Origin: JASHVB01 sp049522565
Lineage (GTDB): Bacteria; Pseudomonadota; Alphaproteobacteria; Acetobacterales; Acetobacteraceae
Direction of reading: 5' to 3'
NCBI GenBank assembly: GCA_049522565.1
Contig: JBEKNT010000038.1
Location: 1 to 25,898 of the forward strand
DNA length: 25,898 bases
Shown here: one piece after another, positions 8,227 through 15,025 of the stretch
Layout of the letters: the number at the start of each line of letters is the position of its first letter
Numbering within the stretch: position 1 is the first letter of the stretch
Made by a program: the position numbers and the translations under genes
Notes under the pieces: model-generated
Told to the model about the DNA's origin: nothing
Seen by the model: only the letters and a program-made list of their open reading frames with translations
Database searches by the model: none

Positions 8227-9270
8227 TCATAATTCCGGCGCCACCTTCCGCATGAACAGCGTCAGGCTCTGCGCCGCATCGTCGAACGTCATCGGCCCAA
8301 GCCGGAACTGCATGATGACGCCGCCGACGCCGATCGCCGCGACCTCCGCCAGCTTCTCCGCCACGGTCGCCGGCGAGCCGTGGATCAGCGAATGCTGCAC
8401 CATCGTCCGCGCGGCTGGGGCGGTGCCCGGCGGCGGCATCGGCACGATCGACACGCCCTGTTCGCGATACACATGCTCACGCATCGCCGAGCGGTGCGTG
8501 TGCATCGCCTCGAACGCCGGCACGGCGATGCGTTCCGCTTGCGCATCCGTCTCGGCGACGAACACGTTGCGCCATACCCAGCATTGCTCGACGTTGTCCG
8601 CCACCGCCGCGTCATCCAGCCCGATCTCGCGCAGCGTGCGGCGATACAGCGCCATGCGCTGACGGGTGACGTCGTTCGACTGCACGTTCATCATGAACGG
8701 CCGGCCCTGGCGGGCGATCTCCAGCATGCCATGCTCGGACGAAGCGGAGCGGATCAGATAGGGATGCGGCCGGGTGTAGGGCAGCGGCCGCAGCATCGGC
8801 AGCTTCAGGTCCCAGAACCGGCCGTGGTGCTCGAACGCCTCGCCGGTCCAGGCCTTGACCATGATCGCCTCGGCCTCCTCGAAGCGTGCCTGCGCTTCGG
8901 TGTGGTCGATGCCGTAACCCTGGTAATCGTAGATGTTGTAGGCCGTGCCGCGGCCCAGTCCGATGATCAGCCGCCCCTTGCTGATGTTGTCGATCAGCGC
9001 CAATTGCTCTGCCATGCGGATCGGATGATGCAACGACATCTGCGCCACCGCGAAGCCGATCTTCACGCGCTGCGTCGCCACCGCCAGCGCCGCGGCGAAA
9101 CTCACCGGATCGACATAGGCACAGATGCCGTCGAAATGGTGCTCCGCCAGCCACACGACGTCGAAGCCCAGGTCGTCGGTGAGCCGCGCCTCGCGCAAGG
9201 TTTCGTCGATCACCCGGCCGTCGCCGGCGGGATCGCGGCTTTCCGGAAACAGGAAGTTGCTGAATCTCAC
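8227..9270 (-). CDS. LLM-class (luciferase-like) flavin-dependent monooxygenase
   Basis: The 347-residue product is a bacterial-luciferase-like TIM barrel. It begins with the strand FSNFLFPES, has the characteristic WLAEHHFDG (residues 40-48), the RVKIGFAVAQMSLHHPIRMAEQLA segment and the GRLIIGLGRGTAYNIYDYQGYG segment typical of FMN/F420-linked family members. The reading frame stays open far upstream on this strand, but homology begins at a GTG (9268-9270, VRFSNF) with GAAGAG upstream; no ATG is available near that position. Such enzymes use reduced flavin and O2 to attack sulfonates, N-nitrilotriacetates, alkanes or ring compounds; the reductase is usually elsewhere. It converges on the flavin monooxygenase gene (24 bases apart) and is divergent from the amidohydrolase gene. 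Family is firm; substrate unknown. Confidence 0.87.
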   Translation of the reverse strand: MRFSNFLFPESRDPAGDGRVIDETLREARLTDDLGFDVVWLAEHHFDGICAYVDPVSFAAALAVATQRVKIGFAVAQMSLHHPIRMAEQLALIDNISKGRLIIGLGRGTAYNIYDYQGYGIDHTEAQARFEEAEAIMVKAWTGEAFEHHGRFWDLKLPMLRPLPYTRPHPYLIRSASSEHGMLEIARQGRPFMMNVQSNDVTRQRMALYRRTLREIGLDDAAVADNVEQCWVWRNVFVAETDAQAERIAVPAFEAMHTHRSAMREHVYREQGVSIVPMPPPGTAPAARTMVQHSLIHGSPATVAEKLAEVAAIGVGGVIMQFRLGPMTFDDAAQSLTLFMRKVAPEL

Positions 9271-9385
9271 GTACTGCTCTTCAATCTGTGGCTGCGGCAG
9301 GTTGTAGCATGCCCGGCTTCGCCGTGGCTTTGCAAGGCAAGTGCGGCATGGTGTACAGCCGGGGCGGCACGATGGGAGCCTACGA

Positions 9386-10894
9386 ATGAGCGAGATCAAC
9401 ACCAGCGGCTTGAAGGCGCGGGTGATCGAGGCGGTGAACGAGCATGCCAAGCTGGCGCAGGTGATCAACGACAGCCTGTTCTCGTTCGGCGAACTCGGCT
9501 TCCACGAATACGAGACGTCGAAATACCTGACCGCGACGCTGGAACGGCACGGGTTCGCGGTGCAGCGCGGGGTCGCCGGGATGCCGACCGGCTGGGTGGC
9601 GCGCTGGGGCTCCGGCGGTCCGGTCATCGCCATCGGCAGCGACACCGATGCGTTGCCGAACGTTTCGCAGAAGCCAGGCGTGGCCTGGCACGAACCGATG
9701 GTGGAGGGCGGACCGGGCCACGGCGAGGGGCACAATTCCGGCCAGGCGGTGAACATCGCGGCGGCGCTGGCGCTGAAGGAAACCATGCAGCGCGAGGGCA
9801 TTCCGGGCACGCTGCTGCTATGGCCCGGCATCGCCGAGGAACTGCTGGCCGGCAAGGCGTTCCAGGTGCGCGACGGGATGTTCGACGGTGTGGACGCGGT
9901 GATCTTCACCCATGTCGGCTTCACCATGGAAACCGGCTGGGGCGAGGTGCGCGGCGCCGGCGGCCTGATCTCCGCCGAGTACACGTTCCATGGTGCGTCG
10001 GCGCATGCCGCGGCGGCACCGTGGCGCGGGCGCAGCGCGCTGGACGCGGTGGAGCTGATGAACGCCGGCTGGAACATGCGGCGCGAGCATCTGCGGCCGG
10101 AGCAACGCTCGCACTACATCATTACGTATGGCGGCGAGCAACCGAATGTGGTGCCGGCGCTCGCCAAGGTCTGGTACTATGTGCGCGAGACCGACGTGGA
10201 GAATGTGCGGAAGAACTTCGCAATCCTGAATCGCATTGCCGATGCCGCGGCGATGATGACGGATACCGAGGTCAGCCGCCGCATGCTCGGCGCGTCCTGG
10301 CCGCGGCATTACAACAAGGTGCTGGCGGAGACGTTGCAGACGAATATCGAACAGGTCGGCCTGCCGCAATGGACGGACGACGACGATCGCTTTGCCCGGG
10401 CGGTGCAGCGCGCGGCGGGTGGTGAGCCGACCGGGTTGCGCACTCAGCCGGCGAAGATCACCGTCAATCCGTTCAGCCCCGGTACCGACGATATCGGCGA
10501 CGTGTCGTGGGTGGTACCGACGGTGCAGCTCCGTTATCCGGCGAACCTGGCGAATTTGCCCGGGCATCACTGGGCGAACGCGATGACCATGGCGACGCCG
10601 ATCGCGCATAAGGGCGTGGTGGCGGGGGCCAAGGTGGTGGCGGCGACGGTGCTGGACCTGCTGCTGCGGCCGGAGCTGATTGCCGAGACCAAGCGTTATT
10701 TCGCGGAACAGACGCAGGCGCAGAAATACCAGCCGTTCATCGGCGCGGAAGAAAAACCGCCGATCGACCTGAACCAGGCGGCGATGGACAAGTTCCGTCC
10801 GTTGATGCAGCCGTTCTATTACGACGCCACGCGCTACGATACGTATCTGGAGCAATTGGGCGTCGTCTATCCGACACTGGAGCGTCCGTCATGA
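9386..10894 (+). CDS. M20-family amidohydrolase, AbgB-like
   Basis: The 502-residue product resembles p-aminobenzoyl-glutamate hydrolase subunit B and other M20 amidohydrolases. Recognisable parts are GSDTDALPNVSQKPG (84-98), the metal-site region GHGEGHNSG (111-119), the catalytic pair Glu151-Glu152 in GIAEELLAGK, and the dimerisation-domain segment GASAHAAAAPWRGRSALDAV. The usual His-x-Cys-Gly-His-(D/N) metal-bridging cysteine is replaced by Glu114 (HGEGHN). The enzyme should hydrolyse an amide bond of an N-acyl amino acid or aryl-amide in the cytoplasm. ATG 9386 is preceded by GGGAG; an upstream in-frame start would add unrelated residues. It overlaps the next gene by four bases (ATGA), indicating an operon with the PLP lyase, consistent with release and then processing of an amino acid. 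Confidence 0.88.
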   Translation: MSEINTSGLKARVIEAVNEHAKLAQVINDSLFSFGELGFHEYETSKYLTATLERHGFAVQRGVAGMPTGWVARWGSGGPVIAIGSDTDALPNVSQKPGVAWHEPMVEGGPGHGEGHNSGQAVNIAAALALKETMQREGIPGTLLLWPGIAEELLAGKAFQVRDGMFDGVDAVIFTHVGFTMETGWGEVRGAGGLISAEYTFHGASAHAAAAPWRGRSALDAVELMNAGWNMRREHLRPEQRSHYIITYGGEQPNVVPALAKVWYYVRETDVENVRKNFAILNRIADAAAMMTDTEVSRRMLGASWPRHYNKVLAETLQTNIEQVGLPQWTDDDDRFARAVQRAAGGEPTGLRTQPAKITVNPFSPGTDDIGDVSWVVPTVQLRYPANLANLPGHHWANAMTMATPIAHKGVVAGAKVVAATVLDLLLRPELIAETKRYFAEQTQAQKYQPFIGAEEKPPIDLNQAAMDKFRPLMQPFYYDATRYDTYLEQLGVVYPTLERPS

Positions 10895-11955
10895 GCTGGG
10901 AACCGCAGCGTTTCGATTTTGCCATCCCGGTCCGGGTCAACATGTATTCGGACACGCAGACCAGGCCATCGCGCGGCATGCAGCAGGCCATGCTGGACGC
11001 GGATGTCGGCGATGAGCAGATGGGCTCCGATCCGAGCGTCTGGGCGCTGTGCGACCGCGTCGCGGCGCTGCTGGGCAAGCAAGCGGCGATGTTCCTGCCG
11101 TCGGGGACGATGTGCAACCAGGTGGCGATCGCCACGCATTGCCGGCCGGGCGACGAGATCCTGGCGCACGAGACGGCGCATATCATCACCAGCGAGGCGG
11201 GGGCGCCGGGGGCGATCGCCGGCGTGTCGATCAAGGGCCTGGCTGGTGAGCGTGGCCAGTTCACCGCCGCGGCGGTGGAGGCAGCGATCCGCCCGCGCAA
11301 CCGCAACAACCCGCCGCAGACGTTGCTGGAGGTGGAGCAAACCTCCAACCGCGGTGGCGGCGCGTGCTGGAGTGTGGCGGGGCTGCGCGCGGTGACGGCG
11401 GTCGCGCACCAGCACGGGCTGGCGACGCACATGGATGGCGCCCGGGTGCTGAACGCCGCGGTGGCGCTGGGGGTGAATGCGACGGAGCTGACCGAGGGCT
11501 GCGACACCGTCTGGCTGGACTTCACCAAGGGCCTGGCGGCGCCGCTGGGTGCCGTGCTCGCCGGATCGCGGGACTTCATCGGCGAGGCGTGGCGCTGGAA
11601 GCAGCGGCTGGGCGGAGCGATGCGACAGGGTGGCATTTGCGCCGCCGCCTGCCTCTATGCGCTGGACCACAATGTCGAGCGGCTCGCCGAGGACCACCAA
11701 AACGCCCGGGCGCTGGCCCGCGGCATGGCGCAGATCCCGGGCATCGACGTCGAGCACCCGGAGACCAACCTGGTGTTTTTCGACACCAAGGGCACCGGCA
11801 TGACCGCGGCGGCCTTCGCCGGCAAGCTGCGCCGGCAGGGGGTGCTGGTGTCCACCTCGGACACCTGGCGCGCGCGCGCCTGCCTGCATCTGGACGTGAC
11901 CGCCGCGCAGGTGGAGGAGGCGCTGTCGGTCATGCGCCAGGCGGTGAACGCCTGA
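10891..11955 (+). CDS. Threonine aldolase/beta-eliminating lyase-family PLP enzyme
   Basis: The 354-residue product is a fold-type I PLP enzyme of the low-specificity threonine aldolase group. It has the N-terminal MYSDTQTRPSRGMQQAM segment, the GDEQMGSDPSV active-site loop, LPSGTMCNQVAI, the HMDGAR motif (Asp contacting the PLP pyridine nitrogen) and the Schiff-base lysine Lys213 in WLDFTKGLAAPLG. Members cleave beta-hydroxy-alpha-amino acids to glycine and an aldehyde, or related beta-substituted amino acids. The start overlaps the end of the amidohydrolase gene and has GGAG about 9 bases upstream inside that gene. In this setting it may act on the amino acid released by the amidohydrolase rather than in central threonine metabolism. 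The family is secure; specificity is inferred only. Confidence 0.88.
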   Translation: MSWEPQRFDFAIPVRVNMYSDTQTRPSRGMQQAMLDADVGDEQMGSDPSVWALCDRVAALLGKQAAMFLPSGTMCNQVAIATHCRPGDEILAHETAHIITSEAGAPGAIAGVSIKGLAGERGQFTAAAVEAAIRPRNRNNPPQTLLEVEQTSNRGGGACWSVAGLRAVTAVAHQHGLATHMDGARVLNAAVALGVNATELTEGCDTVWLDFTKGLAAPLGAVLAGSRDFIGEAWRWKQRLGGAMRQGGICAAACLYALDHNVERLAEDHQNARALARGMAQIPGIDVEHPETNLVFFDTKGTGMTAAAFAGKLRRQGVLVSTSDTWRARACLHLDVTAAQVEEALSVMRQAVNA

Positions 11956-12070
11956 CGCCTGGCGCGGGGGCGTTGGCCGCCGGTTCCGGCCGGGACGGCG
12001 ATGCGCCTGTGCGGTTCGCTGCAATGGGCCCGGCGCCGAACCCGGCGAGTTCGTTACACGACAAGATGTT

Positions 12071-12084
12071 TTGATCTGGATCAA
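12071..12084 (+). promoter_or_regulatory. FNR/FixK-type binding site upstream of the 54-residue gene
   Basis: TTGATCTGGATCAA is a perfect match to the FNR/Anr/FixK consensus TTGAT-N4-ATCAA. Its centre is about 134 bases before the ATG at 12212. A CAAAAT at 12115-12120 could be a -10 element, putting the box near -49, close to a class II activating position. The same 14 bases, extended by AGGA-type sequence to 17 identical bases, recur at 23026 upstream of nfnA. Confidence 0.8.
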
Positions 12085-12211
12085 GGACGCGACCGGCCGG
12101 GGTTGCTGCACTGGCAAAATGATCCTGCGCGGGCTGCCGGGTACGGCAAACCAGTAGGCATGCTCCTTGTTCGCTGGACGCAGGGTCTGGGCCGATCGAC
12201 GGGAGAGCGCG

Positions 12212-12376
12212 ATGCAGTACATCATAAGTCTGCGCCAACAAGCCGCCTACTACCACGAGCTTGCGGCCAAGTGGCTCAAGGACAACAAAGTCGAAGAAGC
12301 GACGGAAGCCGAGGACCTCGCCGAGACCTGCGAGGAGGTCGCCGACGAAATCGAGGACCATCTGCCGGCCGGCTAG
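12212..12376 (+). CDS. Small acidic helical protein, unknown function, behind an FNR box
   Basis: This 54-residue product is not one I recognise. It is strongly acidic in its second half (VEEATEAEDLAETCEEVADE) and its pattern of Leu/Ala with charged residues predicts one or two amphipathic helices; one cysteine is present (in ETCEE). It lacks a signal peptide or membrane segment. I choose the ATG at 12212 because GGGAG lies six bases upstream (12201-12205); an earlier in-frame start adds residues of poor quality. The FNR-type box at 12071-12084 suggests induction under low oxygen. A GC-rich hairpin right after the stop (12378-12397, CTGCG paired with CGCAG) may end the transcript, although no T run follows. 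The coding character, ribosome site and regulatory site support a real gene. Confidence 0.65.
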   Translation: MQYIISLRQQAAYYHELAAKWLKDNKVEEATEAEDLAETCEEVADEIEDHLPAG

Positions 12377-12451
12377 TCTGCGCCCGTGCGGACGCAGCGG
12401 GCCCACTGACGGAACGGGCCTGCGGACGGAACGGGCTCGCTGAGGGACGCG

Positions 12452-12690
12452 GGCCAGCGGTGTCTCGGTTGCGTCTCGTTTCGCTGTTCAGGAGACGGTG
12501 CCGCATGCGGTGCGACGGCGGCCGGAGCAGGCTTTGGACCGGCTTCGCGGGTTGCTCCGGCTGCAGATGGGGCAGGTGGTGTATCGCGGATGTCTCATTT
12601 CGGTGTGCGGGAGACGACGACCCACGTGGTGAGACGGCGGCCGATCGTGGCGCTGGACCGGCTTCGTGGGTTCTTCCGGCCGCTGGTGGC
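12452..12690. repeat. Degenerate tandem duplication, about 119-bp unit
   Basis: Two copies of a roughly 119-base unit lie head to tail. The best segments, 12479-12561 and 12598-12680, align without gaps at a constant offset of 119 and share 63 of 83 bases, counted by hand. Shared blocks include GGAGACG, GACGGCGGCCG and GGACCGGCTTCG. The first part of the unit (TGTCTCGG at 12461 against TGTATCGC at 12580) keeps the same offset. Confidence 0.65.
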
Positions 12691-12701
12691 TTCTCCCGGA
12701 T

Positions 12702-12875
12702 GCGCAAGGATTTCGCCACGGAGCGCCGCGGCGGGCCAGAGGAGGCGTGCTTGTACGGCGTGCGCGCGACAGGCCGGGCGATCCGTGGCCAGAGCAATGC
12801 ACGTGGCTGCGCGCACCCCGGCTGCTGTGGCCCGCCGTCGCTCTCCGCTGGTTCTCCCTGGTGACATCCTTGCGC
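12702..12875. repeat. Imperfect inverted repeat of about 50-base arms
   Basis: GCGCAAGGAT at 12702-12711 is inverted as ATCCTTGCGC at 12866-12875. CGGCGGGCCA near 12732 is inverted as TGGCCCGCCG near 12827. The arms differ by an indel and scattered mismatches, as in an old insertion-type element or a decayed palindromic repeat. Translation from the two outer strands gives the similar peptides RLLWPAVALR and RLLWPAAALR, a by-product of the inversion. Confidence 0.5.
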
Positions 12876-12914
12876 TGCCGCGTCCCGCAGAAGCCCCCGG
12901 CATGCGGCACAGGC

Positions 12915-13703
12915 TCACTCCGCGGCAGGCACGTAGGGTTCGTAGCTGTCCGCCCAGCGCATGTTTGAGCTGTCGCCGTTGATGATCTGGTGCAGCAGCT
13001 CGGGCCTCGGCGGCTCGTAATCGCAGTCGGGGGGCAGGCCGCCGAGTTCCCGGATTCGCCGGACGCGCGTCGTGTTGAGAATCGCATAGCGGTCGGCTTC
13101 CCACCGCAGGCGGTCTTGCCGCTTCTCTTCCTCTGACCACTCGTCGTAATCCCGCGGCCGCACCGTCTCAGGCGGCGGGGCGGGCGCCGCGGCGGGCGGC
13201 GGCGCCGGCGGCATGGCGGGCCGCGCCGGCGGCCCGGGCGGCATGCGCTCCAGCGCGCCGGTCATCAGGCCGAACGTGCAATGCTCGGCCATCGCGGCGC
13301 TGTCGCGGCTTTCGTCGTTCGCCTCGCGCTTCTTGCGCACGGCCTGCGCCCGCAACAGCGCGTTGAGGTGGCCGCGCGCCTCGCGCCCGAAGCTGGCGGC
13401 CTGCGCCATGAGCTGCGCCTCGCGCCTGGGGTCGTCCATGTATTGCGGCACCCGGCGCAGGCAGTGGGCGTCATACGCCGCGGCGGCGACGTGCAGCGCG
13501 GCGAGGCGGGCTTCCACCGGATTGGCCGGGAGCAGGGAGGCGACATCGGCGACGGCGAGGCGGTCGCGCATGGCCCAGGCCTCCGGCGTGTCGTCGAGCG
13601 GCGGCGGCAGGATGCCGCGCAGGGTGTCGACGGCGCGGTAGTGGATGTCGAGCTGGAGCTGGATGGCGGGGTCGGGTTGGTGCGGTGGCGGCGATTGATC
13701 CAT
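12915..13703 (-). CDS. Hypothetical protein with proline-rich linker
   Basis: I do not recognise this 262-residue protein. Residues 1-150 look helical and charged and include RRVPQYMDDPRREAQLMAQA and AEHCTFGLMTGALERM. Residues 154-179 are a Pro/Ala linker. A C-terminal charged part (181-262) follows, with DEWSEEEKRQDRLRWEADRY and LPPDCDYEPPRPE. No signal peptide or membrane segment is seen, so it should be cytoplasmic. The ATG has AAGG eight bases upstream. A sigma-70-like promoter (TTGACT, 18-base spacer, TATAAG) lies just upstream with repeated hexamers, so it is probably a single-gene unit with its own control. Neighbouring DNA is repeat-rich, hinting at an acquired accessory gene. Coding support is the good amino-acid composition and a matched promoter; no function can be assigned. 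Confidence 0.7.
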   Translation of the reverse strand: MDQSPPPHQPDPAIQLQLDIHYRAVDTLRGILPPPLDDTPEAWAMRDRLAVADVASLLPANPVEARLAALHVAAAAYDAHCLRRVPQYMDDPRREAQLMAQAASFGREARGHLNALLRAQAVRKKREANDESRDSAAMAEHCTFGLMTGALERMPPGPPARPAMPPAPPPAAAPAPPPETVRPRDYDEWSEEEKRQDRLRWEADRYAILNTTRVRRIRELGGLPPDCDYEPPRPELLHQIINGDSSNMRWADSYEPYVPAAE

Positions 13704-13729
13704 AAAAATGCCTTGCAGCGGAAAAGCGC

Positions 13730-13767
13730 CTTATAGCGTTAGTTTGTTAGTGGAGTCAAGCGTTAGT
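13730..13767 (-). promoter_or_regulatory. Sigma-70-like promoter with three GTTAGT hexamers
   Basis: Read on the - strand, TTGACT (complement of 13754-13759) is followed by an 18-base spacer and TATAAG (complement of 13730-13735), about 20 bases before the likely start of a transcript whose ATG is at 13703. On the + strand the hexamer GTTAGT occurs at 13738, 13746 and 13762, spacings of 8 and 16 bases. The 12-mer AGCGTTAGTTTG is repeated at 13735-13746 and 13759-13770. Such iterons overlapping a promoter look like a repressor site; the regulator is unknown. Confidence 0.65.
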
Positions 13768-13872
13768 TTGGTTCATGCCGGGGGCAGGGCAAACGCACTT
13801 GGCGGGTGCTTGGGTCTCGGTTGCCGCTGCCCGGATCGTTCGGGGGCTTGTAGAAAGAAAAGAAAGCAAGGT

Positions 13873-14011
13873 TTTAACACAGATTGCACGGATTAAGTCA
13901 CAGATTAAGGCAAATATCAGATATAAACATAGACCCCGGCGGATGATTTCATATTATTTCCTTATATTCTGTGACTTAATCTGTGACTTAATCCGTGCAA
14001 TCTGTGTTAAA
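13873..14011. mobile_element. AT-rich palindromic element with perfect 37-bp inverted repeats
   Basis: Bases 13873-13909 are the exact reverse complement of 13975-14011 (37 of 37). Between them lies an AT-rich loop of 65 bases. A further AAGAAAGCA matches outside the arms after a small gap. Each arm is itself built from related blocks such as CACAGATTGCACGGATTAAG and CACAGATTAAG. The base composition is far more AT-rich than the surroundings. It encodes nothing recognisable; it resembles a non-autonomous palindromic element. From memory, CACAGATT/CACGGATT blocks of this kind occur between genes in many unrelated bacteria. Confidence 0.75.
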
Positions 14012-14404
14012 TGCTTTCTTGTCTGCTTTGCTGCGCTACCCTGCCGGAAATCGACAGTTGATGCCTCGCGGACCGCTGGCAGCCCAAATGCGATCACCCT
14101 GTTGCCGGGGGTTTGCTGCGTGTGCCATGGCAGGGCCGTCTCCCGCGCCCGCTGGTTCCGCTGCCCATGCGGCGCGCCGCGGCGATGACGATCGAGGCGT
14201 GGCTTCTGGCGCGTTTCGGGCCAGGGGAAAGCCTGGTCCGGCCGCGGGCCGAGCGGCGTCGGTCAAGGTCTGCTGCGAAACAATCGCTCCGGGTGGGGCG
14301 ACTTCGACGCGCGTACGTCGTCCCCGCGAAAGCGGCGACCCAAGCCGTCTCCGGACGTGATGGTCGTGGGCCAATTTGAAGGTCCGCAAAGGGTGGAAAG
14401 CAGA
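14012..14404. other. No recognisable gene; left flank of the intron fragment
   Basis: These 393 bases carry open frames on both strands but none gives a protein that looks real. One translated end contains the PRESGDP-type peptide that is the usual signature of a REP-like palindrome, found at 14317-14340. Nothing else is supported here. Confidence 0.5.
14317..14340. repeat. REP-like sequence, left copy
   Basis: The block CCCCGCGAAAGCGG (14322-14335) with flanking GTCGT and CGACC is a dispersed REP-type sequence common in alphaproteobacteria. An inverted copy of the 14-base core lies at 14967-14980 on the far side of the group II intron fragment. Confidence 0.65.
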
Positions 14405-14952
14405 GTGCGCCGGGAGACCGGCAAGGAGCAGGTGGTGCAAGTCCACTACGATGAAGGAATAGCAAACCACATCGGCCCCGAGCCGTGCGTCGGTGTCCGT
14501 GAGGATACCGGCGAAGCGTCGGTAGGGGATCGCATAGGCCAGCCATTGAGCCGCGAAAGCCACGTCAAATCGGGTGCCGACACCGTTCTGCTGGTGGAGG
14601 GCAACACGGCCGGGGGCGCGATTGCGAGCACCCGGACGGCCCGGCGCGGTCGGAGACCTGGCATGTGTGGACGTTCCTTGCGCGGGAACCGGGAGATCTC
14701 GGGTTTGGCCAGGGGAGAAATCCGCTGGTCCGCATCGGGAAGACGAGGAGTCGAAGCCGATGATGCACGAACCCGAGAAGTCTGACTTCGCCATAGTAGC
14801 AACGAAGCCATGGAACAAAGCCGGGCGACCGGCGGCGGAGCAGGTGGAGCGAAGGGCGGGGACCGGGAGGAACGTGGACCAGCAAAACACGCGCCGGACT
14901 CAGAACCGGGGAAGCGTGTCACAGGCGCTGGACCGCGTGCGACAAGCTGCAA
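14405..14952 (+). mobile_element. Group II intron, 5' fragment
   Basis: The fragment starts with GTGCGC, matching the GUGYG 5' end of group II introns, followed by a CCGG-GAGA-CCGG hairpin and the GGTGCAAGTCCACTACG stretch seen in domain I. Further blocks typical of bacterial introns are AGGCCAGCCATTGAGCCGC and GGCATGTGTGGACG, leading to an intron-encoded-protein start at 14760. Similarity stops abruptly at about 14952, just after the codons for RQAA. The reverse transcriptase, maturase and domains V-VI are all missing, so the element cannot splice or move. Confidence 0.8.
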
Positions 14953-14984
14953 CCATTCGTGGCTCTCCGCTTTCGCGGGGATAA
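14760..14984 (+). pseudogene. Truncated group II intron reverse transcriptase/maturase (N-terminal remnant)
   Basis: From ATG 14760 the frame encodes MMHEPEKSDFAIVATKPWNK, then an AAEQVERRAGTGRN segment and QQNTRRTQNRGSVSQALDRV, ending in RQAA. This is the recognisable leader of LtrA-like intron-encoded proteins, which normally continues RQRKKE and then into the reverse-transcriptase domain. Here codon 65 onward (position 14952) switches to unrelated sequence, adds about 10 residues (TIRGSPLSRG) and stops at 14984. About 64 of an expected 400 or more residues remain, so no catalytic motif (YADD) is left. The switch point falls directly at a REP-like sequence, so a deletion or insertion at that repeat probably removed the 3' part. 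Confidence 0.8.
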
Positions 14985-14985
14985 C
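14961..14985. repeat. REP-like sequence, right copy (inverted)
   Basis: CCGCTTTCGCGGGG at 14967-14980 is the exact reverse complement of the core at 14322-14335. It abuts the point where the intron fragment ends. It also lies about 40 bases beyond the 3' end of the large ferredoxin-like gene, where it might contribute to transcript ending. Confidence 0.6.
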
Positions 14986-15025
14986 GTCCGCGGGCCGGTT
15001 GGAGCGGTTAACCCCCGCCGGATCC

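Larger units (their letters stand above)
12377..12914. other. Gene-poor stretch with degenerate repeats
   Basis: No convincing gene is seen over these 538 bases. Open frames exist on both strands but their translations are Arg/Pro/Ser-rich and unlike proteins. The stretch holds a degenerate tandem repeat (about 12452-12690) and an imperfect inverted repeat (12702-12875), both listed separately. It may be the remains of a decayed gene or mobile element. Confidence 0.55.

Noticed and set aside
8227..10077. A 616-residue version of the luciferase-like protein starting near 10077
   Set aside because: Homology starts at the GTG at 9270; the extra N-terminal part overlaps the amidohydrolase gene on the other strand and has no family features.
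8380..10425. A 681-codon + strand frame across the luciferase-like and amidohydrolase genes
   Set aside because: It is a shadow of two genes in other frames, with low-quality composition.
12452..12690. CRISPR array
   Set aside because: There are only two long, degenerate units with no short identical repeats separated by unique spacers.
12001..12864. A 287-codon + strand frame spanning the 54-residue gene and the repeats
   Set aside because: It runs through the FNR box and repeats, lacks a ribosome site at its start and gives an Arg/Gly-rich sequence unlike proteins.
14036..14890. A 284-codon - strand frame over the intron fragment
   Set aside because: It is antisense to the intron ribozyme region and REP sequence, and has no recognisable domain.
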